Assembly: GCA_947626745.1 (NCBI GenBank)
Contig: CANQTF010000007.1
Span: forward strand, 47,084-111,083
DNA: 64,000 nucleotides
Source: an uncultured Lachnospiraceae bacterium
GTDB taxonomy: Bacteria > Bacillota > Clostridia > Lachnospirales > Lachnospiraceae
Direction of reading: 5' to 3'
Shown: piece after piece, positions 26,209 through 34,551 of the stretch
How positions within the stretch are numbered: the stretch's first letter is position 1
Layout: the number at the start of each line of letters is the position of its first letter
Made by a program: the position numbers and the translations under genes
The notes under the pieces: generated by a model
Told to the model about the DNA's origin: nothing
Seen by the model: the letters and a program-made list of their open reading frames with translations, nothing else
Databases searched by the model: none

Positions 26209-27125
26209 TCATTATACAGCTTGGGGGCGGCTTGGGCAATCAGATGTTCCAGTATGCGCTCGGTTTACAACTGAAGCAGCTTGGCAGGGAAGTCAAGATC
26301 GACGATACCGCGAAATATGCGGGGGCGGAAAAGCGCGGCCCCGCGCTGGGTGTCTTTGGGATAGATTATGAGCGGCCCACGAGGTATGAACTGATCCGGA
26401 TGCTGGATTCTTCCATGCTGCCGTGGAACAGGGTGCGCAGAAAGCTGTTCGGGAGAAAGAAAAAGTCCTACTTCGAGGAGGACAAGCGGTATCACGGGGA
26501 GATCATGACCTGGGACGATATCTATCTGGAAGGGTACTGGCAGTCGGACAAGTACTTCGCGTCCGCGACGGATCAGGTCAGGGAGGCTTATGATACGGAC
26601 AAACTGATACGGTATCTTGAGGATAACGGACTGGCGGGCAATATGGAGGCGTGGCTTGCGCGTATTGCCGACAGCGAGTCGGTCAGCGTACACATCCGCA
26701 GGGGCGACTATCTGCTGCCGGAGGCGCGGGAGCTTTTCGGCGGGATCTGTACGGAGACATATTACCGGGAGGCTATGCGGCAGATCAGGCAGCAATATCC
26801 GAACTGCCGATTTTATCTGTTCACGAATGACAAGGCATGGATCGGGGAGCGGTTGGCGCAAGCGCGGCGTCGGCAGCCGGCGGAGGCTGATGCGGCACAA
26901 GGTGTGCAGATCGTGGATTTGAGCGGATCGCAGGACAGCGATTATGCGGAATTTGTCTTGATGAGCAGGTGTCGGCACAATATACTGGCAAACAGCAGCT
27001 TTAGCTGGTGGGCGTCCTATCTGAACCGCAATGAGGACAAGATCGTCATTGCGCCGGACAGATGGCTGAACGGTTGGGATTGCAGTGATATGTATCGGAC
27101 AGATATGCGGAAAGTGAAAGGATAG
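26205..27125 (+). CDS. GT11 alpha-1,2-fucosyltransferase-like enzyme
   Basis: A 306-residue protein with the GT11 N-terminal motif QLGGGLGNQMFQYALG, the GDP-fucose-binding motif HIRRGDY (H163, R165), FYLFTND, and LMSRCRHNILANSSFSWWASYL. These define alpha-1,2-fucosyltransferases such as WbsJ/FutC. Transfer of L-fucose, or another 6-deoxyhexose from a GDP donor, to a lipid-linked glycan is expected. No GDP-fucose synthesis genes (gmd, fcl) are complete in the window. It is coupled to the GT2 before it and lies 7 bp from the ABC flippase. Confidence 0.88.
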   Translation: MIIIQLGGGLGNQMFQYALGLQLKQLGREVKIDDTAKYAGAEKRGPALGVFGIDYERPTRYELIRMLDSSMLPWNRVRRKLFGRKKKSYFEEDKRYHGEIMTWDDIYLEGYWQSDKYFASATDQVREAYDTDKLIRYLEDNGLAGNMEAWLARIADSESVSVHIRRGDYLLPEARELFGGICTETYYREAMRQIRQQYPNCRFYLFTNDKAWIGERLAQARRRQPAEADAAQGVQIVDLSGSQDSDYAEFVLMSRCRHNILANSSFSWWASYLNRNEDKIVIAPDRWLNGWDCSDMYRTDMRKVKG

Positions 27126-27132
27126 GCAGTAC

Positions 27133-28932
27133 ATGGGTAAGCGGAAGGCTTTGGGAGATAAGGAAGCGGCGAAGGTCAGCCTGCTTCACAAGGTGGGATA
27201 TCTCTTTGACAGAAGGCAAAAACGTCAGCTTGTGGGGCTGGGCGTTCTCATACTGGTGGGCGGTCTTTTGGAAACGCTGGGCGTTTCCATGATCCTGCCT
27301 GTCGTTGAGGTGATCATGGATCCGGAGTCGGTCATGGATAACCGTCTGGTGGCGGAAGCGGTCCGTATCCTGCACATTCGGACGGGCAGACAGCTCATTA
27401 TGACGATGCTTGGCGGGACGATCGCGCTGTATGTGATCAAGAATGCCTATTTTGTATTTCAGATATATGTGCAGAACACATTCGTGACGCGCAACAGAAA
27501 CCGTATGATCAGCCGCGTGATGCGGGAATTTCTGAACAGACCGTACGAGGAGTATCTGGGAGCGGATATCCCGACGGTATTCCGGCTGACGGACAATGAT
27601 ATCCCACACGCCTTCCAACTCGTTCTGGTGATGCTGCAGATGGTGACGGAGATCGTGGTGGCGGCCTCTCTGAGTATCGTTCTTGTGGTGATGAGCCCGG
27701 TGATGTGTCTTTTTATCATTGCCATTTTTCTTGGGATGACGCTTGTTATCACAAAAGTGCTGAAGCCCCGTCTGAACCGGATCGGGCATAAGAATCAGGA
27801 GATACAGTCCCGCATCGCCAAGTGGCGCATCCAGTCCATCTATGGGCTGAAGGATGTGAAGGTGCTGCATCGGGAAGAGTTTTTTGTGCGAAACTATTAT
27901 GAGAGCGGCGCGGTGGGCGCCAACGTGGCCAGAAACTATGCCGTCCTCAACAATCTGCCCAGACTTCTGATCGAGACGATCTTCATGGCGGCCATGCTCC
28001 TTTTTATTATGCTGTATATGGTGCGCGGCGGGGACATCGCCGTTCTCGCCCCGCAGCTGAGCGCGTTTGCGGTGGCGGCGATCCGCATCATGCCCGGCAC
28101 GAACCGCATCAACACGTATCTCTCGGAGATCGCCTACTCGCAGCCGTGTCTGGATTATCTGTATGAGAATCTGAACGAGAGCATGAAATTGGATGTGAAC
28201 GGCAGCGTGACGGGCCTGACGGGGACCGGCCAGGCTGCACTGCCGAAAACGGAGCTGCAAGATAAGATCGTGCTGGATCACATTACCTATGCTTACCCGA
28301 ACACGGTCAGGAATATTTTCACGGACGCCCATATGGAAGTGAAAAAGGGTCAGTCCGTAGGCATCATGGGGCCTTCCGGCGCGGGGAAATCCACCATCGT
28401 GGATATCCTGCTGGGGCTTTTGCATGTGCAGGAAGGAACGATCACCTGCGACGGCGTGAGTATTTTTGAAAACTATCCCTCCTGGCTTGCGCAGATCGGC
28501 TATATCCCGCAGTCGATCTATCTGATCGACGAGTCCATCCGGGCCAATATCGCGTTCGGCATCGATGCCGACAAGATAGATGACGGCCGTATCTGGGAGG
28601 TGCTTGCGGAGGCGCAGCTCAAGGAGTTTGTCGAAGGACTTCCGGAGGGGCTGGATACTGCGATAGGCGACAGGGGCGTTCGGATATCGGGCGGACAGAG
28701 ACAGCGGCTCGGCATCGCCAGAGCGCTCTACCATGATCCGGAGATCCTTGTCTTTGACGAGGCGACCTCCGCCCTTGACTCGGACACGGAGAAAGCCGTT
28801 ATGGATGCGATCAACAGCTTTCACGGGAAAAAGACGATGGTGATCATCGCACACAGGTTGAATACCATAGCCAAGTGCGATGTGATATATAAAGTAGAAG
28901 ACGAAAAGATTACGGAGACGACATTGTCATGA
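27133..28932 (+). CDS. PglK-like ABC flippase (fused permease and ATPase)
   Basis: A 599-residue half-transporter with a soluble N-terminal segment, six helices (about 30-350) and a nucleotide-binding domain. Walker A is GPSGAGKST (about 413), the signature is SGGQRQRLGIARAL (about 519) and Walker B is ILVFDEATSALD. The order and size match PglK/WlaB-type lipid-linked oligosaccharide flippases rather than capsule KpsMT, where the permease is separate. It is a paralogue of the protein at 54374. It is flanked by two GT11 genes and overlaps the second (ATGA at 28929). It probably exports a fucosylated lipid-linked glycan. Confidence 0.85.
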   Translation: MGKRKALGDKEAAKVSLLHKVGYLFDRRQKRQLVGLGVLILVGGLLETLGVSMILPVVEVIMDPESVMDNRLVAEAVRILHIRTGRQLIMTMLGGTIALYVIKNAYFVFQIYVQNTFVTRNRNRMISRVMREFLNRPYEEYLGADIPTVFRLTDNDIPHAFQLVLVMLQMVTEIVVAASLSIVLVVMSPVMCLFIIAIFLGMTLVITKVLKPRLNRIGHKNQEIQSRIAKWRIQSIYGLKDVKVLHREEFFVRNYYESGAVGANVARNYAVLNNLPRLLIETIFMAAMLLFIMLYMVRGGDIAVLAPQLSAFAVAAIRIMPGTNRINTYLSEIAYSQPCLDYLYENLNESMKLDVNGSVTGLTGTGQAALPKTELQDKIVLDHITYAYPNTVRNIFTDAHMEVKKGQSVGIMGPSGAGKSTIVDILLGLLHVQEGTITCDGVSIFENYPSWLAQIGYIPQSIYLIDESIRANIAFGIDADKIDDGRIWEVLAEAQLKEFVEGLPEGLDTAIGDRGVRISGGQRQRLGIARALYHDPEILVFDEATSALDSDTEKAVMDAINSFHGKKTMVIIAHRLNTIAKCDVIYKVEDEKITETTLS

Positions 28933-29957
28933 TAGGGATAGAGGTACAGGAAGGCTTCGGGCTTGGGAATCAGTTGTTTTTCTATATTACCGCCAGATGT
29001 ATCGCACAGGACAAGGGTTATCGGTTCAGCGTGCTCGACCCGGAGCATTTTGCAAACAATATGCACAGCGACTGCGGATTATACTTCATGGATCTGGATA
29101 TGGGCGTGCCGTCGCGCAAGGAGGATTACCGATCCGTCTTTCGTGAAAAAGAGACGAGGCTCTTTTTGAAAAATTCGCGGCATGACCTGACGCACGGCGC
29201 TTATGTGACGGATACCGACAAAGCGCTGTTCGATATCGGGGACGATACGCTGCTCTACGGCAATTTTCAGGCAGAGGATTATTTTATCTCCCACAAACAG
29301 GAGATCAGGGAGTGGCTTAAGGTCAAGCCGGAGTACGACTGTAAGGAGTACAGCAGGGATCACCTGTGCATCCTGCATCTTCGGTGCAGCGACTATATGG
29401 GTTCGCCGGAACTGTTTTTGCGCAAGAAATATTGGCTTACGGGTATGAAGCGGATGCGGGAGATCGATTCCGACATGGAGTTTATGATCATCACGAACGA
29501 TGTGAAGGAAGCCGGTAAATTCCTGCCGGGGATCCCGGCTTATAATTTTGATCTGGCGAAGGATTACAGTATCCTGAAAAACGCAAGATATCTTCTGCTG
29601 GCCAACTCTTCCTTTGCGTATTTCCCGGCGTTTACAAGCGACACGGTGCAGTATATCCTGGCGCCGAAGTACTGGGCCAGACACAACGTCTCCGACGGCT
29701 ACTGGGCCTCCGAACAAAATATCTATGAGGGCTGGCACTATATGGACCGAAAGGGCAGGGTGTATACGGCCGAGGAGTGCAGGGAAGAATTGGCGGCATA
29801 TAAGAAGAAGTCGAGGAAGTATACCAGCGCCACGGTGCGCCCCAAAGGGCTGCGCCTGAAGCTGATGCAAATGTATGCGCGGCTCTATTACGATCAGGCG
29901 TATCTGCGAAAGATCGCCCGGGGCGTGATGCGGCGTCTGGTGAAAAGAGCGGAATGA
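28929..29957 (+). CDS. Divergent GT11-like fucosyltransferase
   Basis: A 342-residue protein with an N-terminal EVQEGFGLGNQLFFYITAR, the core motif LHLRCSDY (H150, R152) replacing HIRRGDY, MEFMIITND, and LKNARYLLLANSSFAYFPAF. All three GT11 blocks are present in weaker form. The C-terminal 100 residues (after GWHYMDRKGRVYTAEE) are basic and extend beyond the usual GT11 length. It is translationally coupled to the ABC flippase. Donor could be GDP-fucose or another GDP-deoxyhexose. Confidence 0.75.
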   Translation: MIGIEVQEGFGLGNQLFFYITARCIAQDKGYRFSVLDPEHFANNMHSDCGLYFMDLDMGVPSRKEDYRSVFREKETRLFLKNSRHDLTHGAYVTDTDKALFDIGDDTLLYGNFQAEDYFISHKQEIREWLKVKPEYDCKEYSRDHLCILHLRCSDYMGSPELFLRKKYWLTGMKRMREIDSDMEFMIITNDVKEAGKFLPGIPAYNFDLAKDYSILKNARYLLLANSSFAYFPAFTSDTVQYILAPKYWARHNVSDGYWASEQNIYEGWHYMDRKGRVYTAEECREELAAYKKKSRKYTSATVRPKGLRLKLMQMYARLYYDQAYLRKIARGVMRRLVKRAE

Positions 29958-29978
29958 GATGGTGGAATGGAGAGTAAG

Positions 29979-31541
29979 ATGACAGATAAAATGCGGCAGT
30001 GGCCGACCATATGGCGGGATAGGCTGTCTGCACATCTGGAAGGGATATCGATGAGAAGGGCGGCGGTATACGCCGGCATTTTGTTTGTGTTGTCCGTGCT
30101 CCCGCTTCTGCTCCTCGGCCGATACAACGTGATGTGCATCGACGATTATGATTACGGCTGGCGGATCCATGACACATGGCTGGCTACGGGTTCTCTGGCG
30201 CAGTCCGTGCGGACGGCATGGCAGCAGAATATGATGTTTTACCGGGAATGGCAGGGTACTTATGTCTCCTGTTTTTTGATGGGGCTCTGTCCGATGAATT
30301 TTGATTACGGCATCGCTTACATCGTCCCGATCCTGATGATAGGCATGCTGTCCTCGTCCGCGTTTGTGCTGGGAAGGCATATCCTGCACAGGTGGCTCGG
30401 AGCGGATAAGGCGGGCGGCGCTTTTGTCATGTTTATCCTGCTCTTTATGTTCTATCAGGTGTTGGAGGCGCCGTTTGAAGGCATCTACTGGTACAACGGG
30501 GCGACGCACTATGTCCTGATGCAAGCCGTCTGGTTCTTTGCCCTGACGGCGGTCTCGGCGGCCCTGTGGGCCGAAAAGCGTTCCAAGGAGGCGGCCTATA
30601 GCGTTTTGGCGGCCGTTTTGGCCGGGGTCGTGGGCGGCGGCAATCTGATCACCGGGCTGCAGACGGAGATCGTGCTGGCGTTTCTCGTGCTTTATGCCGT
30701 CCTGAGAGACCGCAGAAAGATCGCGGCAGCGGCGCTTCCTTTTGCCGTCGGGAGCATCGGGTTCCTGTGCAATATCTTGGCGCCGGGAAACCTGCAGCGC
30801 AGTACTCTGGATGCGAACGTGGGTTATTCTGCGGTGCGATCCGTCTTTCTGTCTTTCTATTATGCGGGCGTGTTCATCATTCGCTGGACACCGGCCTTTG
30901 TCATACTGATCTGGCTTATGCTGCTGCCGATCCTGTGGCGTCTTGCCAGGGATTCCGAAAAAGATTTCCGCCATCCCGTGTGGGTCACGCTGGGCTGCGT
31001 GTGCGTGGTCGCGGCGATGTTTACCCCGACGCTGTATGCGATCGGCATGATCGGCTTGTCCAGAGTGGACAATATTATCCAGCTGGTGTACTATCTGTGT
31101 CTCGTCATGGCGACGACTTACTGGTTCGGCTGGCTGACGCACAGAAAGACTGCGGGACCGTACGGCGAAAGCGGGGTGCGAGACCTGCGGACAGGCGATA
31201 TATTCGGCCTGTTTATGGATAAGGCGGGAACGAAAATGACGGCTGTCTGCTTTGTGCTGGTGCTTGCCGTGTGGCTCTTCACCGCGGATAAGAATACCTA
31301 TACGGGCGTTTCCGCGCTGCGCTCTCTGGTAAACGGCGAGGCGCAGACCTTCTATGCGGAGGCGATGGAACGCCATGCGCTTTATTTAGACGAGACGGTC
31401 ACGGGCGTGGAAGTGCAGCCCTATTCTGCGCGACCTGCGCTCTTTGACTTTGAGGATCTGACGGAGGATGCGTACAACTGGCTGAATCTTGCCGTCACAC
31501 AGTATTACCATAAGGAGTATGTGAGATGCCTGACAAAATAA
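29979..31541 (+). CDS. DUF6056-like polytopic membrane protein
   Basis: About 520 residues with a cytoplasmic amphipathic start and 11-12 helices. The first external loop has IDDYDYGWRIHDTW and, about 40 residues later, FYREWQGTYVSCFL, an acidic DDYD pattern I know from DUF6056/GtrII-like proteins. These are thought to be GT-C transferases that modify polymers outside the membrane. ATG 29979 is preferred because GGAG lies six bases upstream; ATG 29967 is also in frame. Its end overlaps the DUF5672 gene by 16 bp. Activity is not established from sequence. Confidence 0.65.
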   Translation: MTDKMRQWPTIWRDRLSAHLEGISMRRAAVYAGILFVLSVLPLLLLGRYNVMCIDDYDYGWRIHDTWLATGSLAQSVRTAWQQNMMFYREWQGTYVSCFLMGLCPMNFDYGIAYIVPILMIGMLSSSAFVLGRHILHRWLGADKAGGAFVMFILLFMFYQVLEAPFEGIYWYNGATHYVLMQAVWFFALTAVSAALWAEKRSKEAAYSVLAAVLAGVVGGGNLITGLQTEIVLAFLVLYAVLRDRRKIAAAALPFAVGSIGFLCNILAPGNLQRSTLDANVGYSAVRSVFLSFYYAGVFIIRWTPAFVILIWLMLLPILWRLARDSEKDFRHPVWVTLGCVCVVAAMFTPTLYAIGMIGLSRVDNIIQLVYYLCLVMATTYWFGWLTHRKTAGPYGESGVRDLRTGDIFGLFMDKAGTKMTAVCFVLVLAVWLFTADKNTYTGVSALRSLVNGEAQTFYAEAMERHALYLDETVTGVEVQPYSARPALFDFEDLTEDAYNWLNLAVTQYYHKEYVRCLTK

Positions 31542-32275
31542 AGCTGCCGAACGTTACGCTGGCGGCGATGACAAGCGTGAACCTGTATGAGACGACCCAT
31601 GCCATGCAGTACAGTATGCGTGGGATCGAGTTCGGCGATGTGGTGCTGATCACGCACAGGAGGCCTCTGACGCTGCCGCGGTCCATACGGTATTCCCACA
31701 CGTCTAAGCTGGACAATATCGATAAATTCAATTATAAAATGGTCTACGAGCTGGGCGGACATATCCGTACCGATTATGCGCTGATCGTTCATGCGGACGG
31801 CTTTGTGGTAAACCCTGAGAGCTGGCGGGATGAATTTCTGGATTATGATTATATCGGATCACCGTGGCCGCTGCCGGATAACGATCATGCCTACCGCGAT
31901 TCCAAAGGGCAGATATGCCGCGTGGGAAACAGCGTGTCGATCCGCAGTAAAAGGCTGATGGATTATCCGAAACGGGCCGGATTGAAGTGGGAAAAAAATG
32001 CGGAAGGCGATTATAATGAAGACACATTCCTGTGCTGCCAATATAAGAATGTGCTCGAGGAAGCGGGCATGAAGTTCGCGCCCATTGAGGTCGCAAAGTA
32101 TTTCGGACATGAGCACATGATCCCGGAGATCATGGACGTGGAAGAACCGTTCGTCTTCCACAAATGGCGCGGGCGCAACGCACGGTATCCAAAATTTGTC
32201 GATCCGCGGAAAGCCATGTGGCGGAAGCTGAAAGACCATGTGCGGCCGTTTCTGTTCTGGAGGAGGAGAAGATAG
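31526..32275 (+). CDS. DUF5672 protein, putative glycosyltransferase
   Basis: A 249-residue soluble protein with LPNVTLAAMTSVNLYETTHAM at the start, ALIVHADGFVVNPESWRDEF, DYDYIGSPWPL, GNSVSIRSKRLMDY, GDYNEDTFLCCQY and EPFVFHKWRG. This order of motifs is that of DUF5672, which looks like a GT-A-type glycosyltransferase with HxDG acting like a DxD. A cytoplasmic sugar-transfer role is inferred. It overlaps the upstream membrane gene and is followed 3 bp later by the GT17 gene. The same trio could act on one residue. Confidence 0.7.
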   Translation: MPDKIKLPNVTLAAMTSVNLYETTHAMQYSMRGIEFGDVVLITHRRPLTLPRSIRYSHTSKLDNIDKFNYKMVYELGGHIRTDYALIVHADGFVVNPESWRDEFLDYDYIGSPWPLPDNDHAYRDSKGQICRVGNSVSIRSKRLMDYPKRAGLKWEKNAEGDYNEDTFLCCQYKNVLEEAGMKFAPIEVAKYFGHEHMIPEIMDVEEPFVFHKWRGRNARYPKFVDPRKAMWRKLKDHVRPFLFWRRRR

Positions 32276-32278
32276 GGT

Positions 32279-33220
32279 ATGATATACGACTGTATCCCCT
32301 TTTTTAACGAGCTGGATATTTTGAGACTCCGAATGCGGATCCTTGCTCCCTATGTGGACAAGTTTGTTCTGGAGGAAGCGACCGTGACTTTTTCGGGAGA
32401 GCCGAAAGAGATGGTGTTCGACACGCATCGCGATATGTTTGCGGAGTTCGCGGATAAGATCATTTACGTGCCTGTGGACGATTCGCCGCTTACGGGCGTG
32501 ACCACGCACGAGCGGGACAGATTCCAGAAGAATCGGTTGATCCGCGGGCTGGCGGACTGCGGGCCGGAGGACGTCATCATCTTCAGCGACGCGGACGAGA
32601 TCCCGAATCCCGATACGCTGCGCGAAGTGCTTGCGCATTTTGACAGCGGGAAGATCTATCATTTCGCCCAACGGATGTTTTACTGCTTCCTGAATATGGA
32701 GGAAGTGACGGGCAGTCTGCTTTCTATCACGGGAGAATTTGAAGGCGTGGAGCACAGACAGTGGCTGGGTACGAAGGTGTGCAGCTTCGGCAGTCTGCCG
32801 AAAGAAGGGATCGTGTATCTGCGGGAAGTATCGCCCGCCGATCCGCGGAGTGTGCGGGTCGCAGACGGCGGCTGGCATTTCGGGTATATGGGCGGCTGCG
32901 GGGAGAAGGATGCGGCCAAGCGCGTCAGCGTCAAGGTGCAGGCGGCGGCCCATCAGGAATACAACAGCGCAAGGCATCTGAAAGAGGCGGTGGATCGGCT
33001 GCTGTGCGGTGAGGATATCTTCGGCCGTAACGGCAGATTTGTCCGTGTGCCGATCGATGAGAGTTATCCGGCTTACCTGCGGGAGCATCAGGAAGAATAT
33101 GCCTATCTGATCGCGCCGCAGATCGGCAGGGCGGGCATCGCGTGGAAACGCACGAGGCTTGCATGCAGCCGCTGGCTGAGAAGAGTACACGGCGCCGCCG
33201 CGCGCATACTGCCTCGCTGA
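32279..33220 (+). CDS. GT17-family glycosyltransferase
   Basis: A 313-residue protein whose whole length matches the GT17 pattern: MIYDCIPFFNELDILRLRM, VDKFVLEEATVTFSG, DVIIFSDADEIPNPDTL (the likely metal-binding DxD), FAQRMFYCFLNME and GGWHFGYMGG. The family was named for mammalian beta-1,4-GlcNAc transferase III, and bacterial members appear in polysaccharide loci. The donor in this organism is unknown. AGGAGGAGAAGATAGGG precedes the start. The basic C-terminal tail (about 290-313) is outside the conserved domain. Confidence 0.85.
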   Translation: MIYDCIPFFNELDILRLRMRILAPYVDKFVLEEATVTFSGEPKEMVFDTHRDMFAEFADKIIYVPVDDSPLTGVTTHERDRFQKNRLIRGLADCGPEDVIIFSDADEIPNPDTLREVLAHFDSGKIYHFAQRMFYCFLNMEEVTGSLLSITGEFEGVEHRQWLGTKVCSFGSLPKEGIVYLREVSPADPRSVRVADGGWHFGYMGGCGEKDAAKRVSVKVQAAAHQEYNSARHLKEAVDRLLCGEDIFGRNGRFVRVPIDESYPAYLREHQEEYAYLIAPQIGRAGIAWKRTRLACSRWLRRVHGAAARILPR

Positions 33221-33255
33221 TGTGCCGGATGCGCGGCGAAAGAAAGGGAGAGCAA

Positions 33256-34473
33256 ATGCGGGACTTATATTGTCGGTGTAAGAACAGCAGACTGCCGTGG
33301 TTTCTTTTCTATGCGGGACTGACGATCGAGCTCCTTATGGTGATCGTCGATAAAAGCAACTACACGAACCCGATCGAGGGGCAGCTTTTCCGCATCACGT
33401 TTCTGCTTTTTGCACTGAAACTTATCCTGACAGACTATACACTGAAAGAGTGGGGCGTCATTGCCGCGCTGGAAGCGGTCTCGTTTGTGTCATACCGTGT
33501 GACCGGCGGCAACGACCTGATCCGCCTTGTCACCTTCGTGGCGGCGTGTAAGGGCATTCCGCTCCGACAGATATTAAAGTATACTTTCTATGTGACGCTG
33601 GCCGGATGCGCGGCAATCATTATGCTGGCGGTGACCGGTATCTACGGCGAGATCAGTATGACGGCGGCATTTGGGCATGAGGCGGCGGAAAGCACGCTTT
33701 TTGTCGGCGTGGAGCCGACTCCGGAAACCCGCTATACGCTCGGCATGGGGCATCCGAATGCGCTTGCCTGTATGTTCCTGATGCTGACGGTGCTGGGCGT
33801 CTATATCTGGTTTGCGCGCATGAAATGGTACAGCTATTTGTTTCTCATGCTGCTGAATGTGGGCGTATATCTCTTAACGGGGTCGAAGACGGGCGGACTC
33901 ATCGCGGCAGGGTTTCTGGTCTGCGCCTGTATCCTGCGCTATTGCCGTCCCCTGCGGGACAAGTCGTTTATTTATCTGTGCGGGCTGCTTGCGCTGATCC
34001 TGTGTCTGGGATTCTCGCTGGACGCCGCGGTGTGTGCGCAGCGGGTCTGGGATGCGAGAAAGAATATGTTTCTGACCAACGATCCGCAGGACGATCGGCA
34101 TATCGTGATGTTAGAGAGGGTTGACCGGCTTCTCACCGGAAGGATCGTGGCGCTCGCGGATACTGTCGACAACCATGGCATGGTGCAGACATGGTCGGCT
34201 TTCTCCCGGCCGGAAAATCTGGAATATTATTTTGATATGGGTTGGGTGAAGCTGTTCTACCGCTATGGCGTCATTCCCGGACTCCTGTATGTAGCGGCCA
34301 TGTCTATGCTTCTCTGGAGGATATACAGGCACAGGGATGCCTGCGGTCTGCTCGTGTTCGCGACGCTTGCCGTGTACACGGTGATCGAGGCGCATTTGAT
34401 CTCCGTGTATCTGGGAAGAAATTTTCTGCTGATGATCATGGGATACTATCTGACGGAAAGAGATTCGGCGTAA
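33256..34473 (+). CDS. Wzy-like O-antigen polymerase
   Basis: About 405 residues and ten to eleven helices. A periplasmic stretch holds LGMGHPNALACMFLM followed by a helix and LTGSKTGGLIAAG, then a later loop DNHGMVQTWSAF. The HPN and SKTGG pairing is seen in O-antigen/EPS polymerases. The start is ATG 33256 with AAAGGGAG upstream; in-frame codons further upstream overlap the GT17 gene and are basic and unlike a membrane protein. The related gene at 49750 has the same GYAHPNVLHISY arrangement. It is the last gene before the predicted promoter at 34477. Confidence 0.75.
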   Translation: MRDLYCRCKNSRLPWFLFYAGLTIELLMVIVDKSNYTNPIEGQLFRITFLLFALKLILTDYTLKEWGVIAALEAVSFVSYRVTGGNDLIRLVTFVAACKGIPLRQILKYTFYVTLAGCAAIIMLAVTGIYGEISMTAAFGHEAAESTLFVGVEPTPETRYTLGMGHPNALACMFLMLTVLGVYIWFARMKWYSYLFLMLLNVGVYLLTGSKTGGLIAAGFLVCACILRYCRPLRDKSFIYLCGLLALILCLGFSLDAAVCAQRVWDARKNMFLTNDPQDDRHIVMLERVDRLLTGRIVALADTVDNHGMVQTWSAFSRPENLEYYFDMGWVKLFYRYGVIPGLLYVAAMSMLLWRIYRHRDACGLLVFATLAVYTVIEAHLISVYLGRNFLLMIMGYYLTERDSA

Positions 34474-34476
34474 AGA

Positions 34477-34505
34477 TTGCTATTTTCCCCGAAAAATGCT
34501 ATTAT
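34477..34505 (+). promoter_or_regulatory. Predicted promoter upstream of the WbaP-like gene
   Basis: TTGCTA (34477-34482), a 17-base spacer and TATTAT (34500-34505), with an extended -10 TGC directly before it (34497-34499). The layout matches the candidate at 1613. It lies in the 78-bp gap before the second initiating transferase, a natural place for a new operon. Confidence 0.55.
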
Positions 34506-34551
34506 AAACTGATATCGTATTTTGCAGGACAGAATCTGCCGGGGGATCGGA

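Noticed and set aside
29079..31376. A 765-codon open frame on the minus strand
   Set aside because: It lies antisense to three genes with clear family motifs, its product is rich in Arg, His and Gln with no recognisable domain, and such frames are expected opposite GC-rich genes. Similar antisense frames at 1626-3182 and 27046-28854 are rejected for the same reason.
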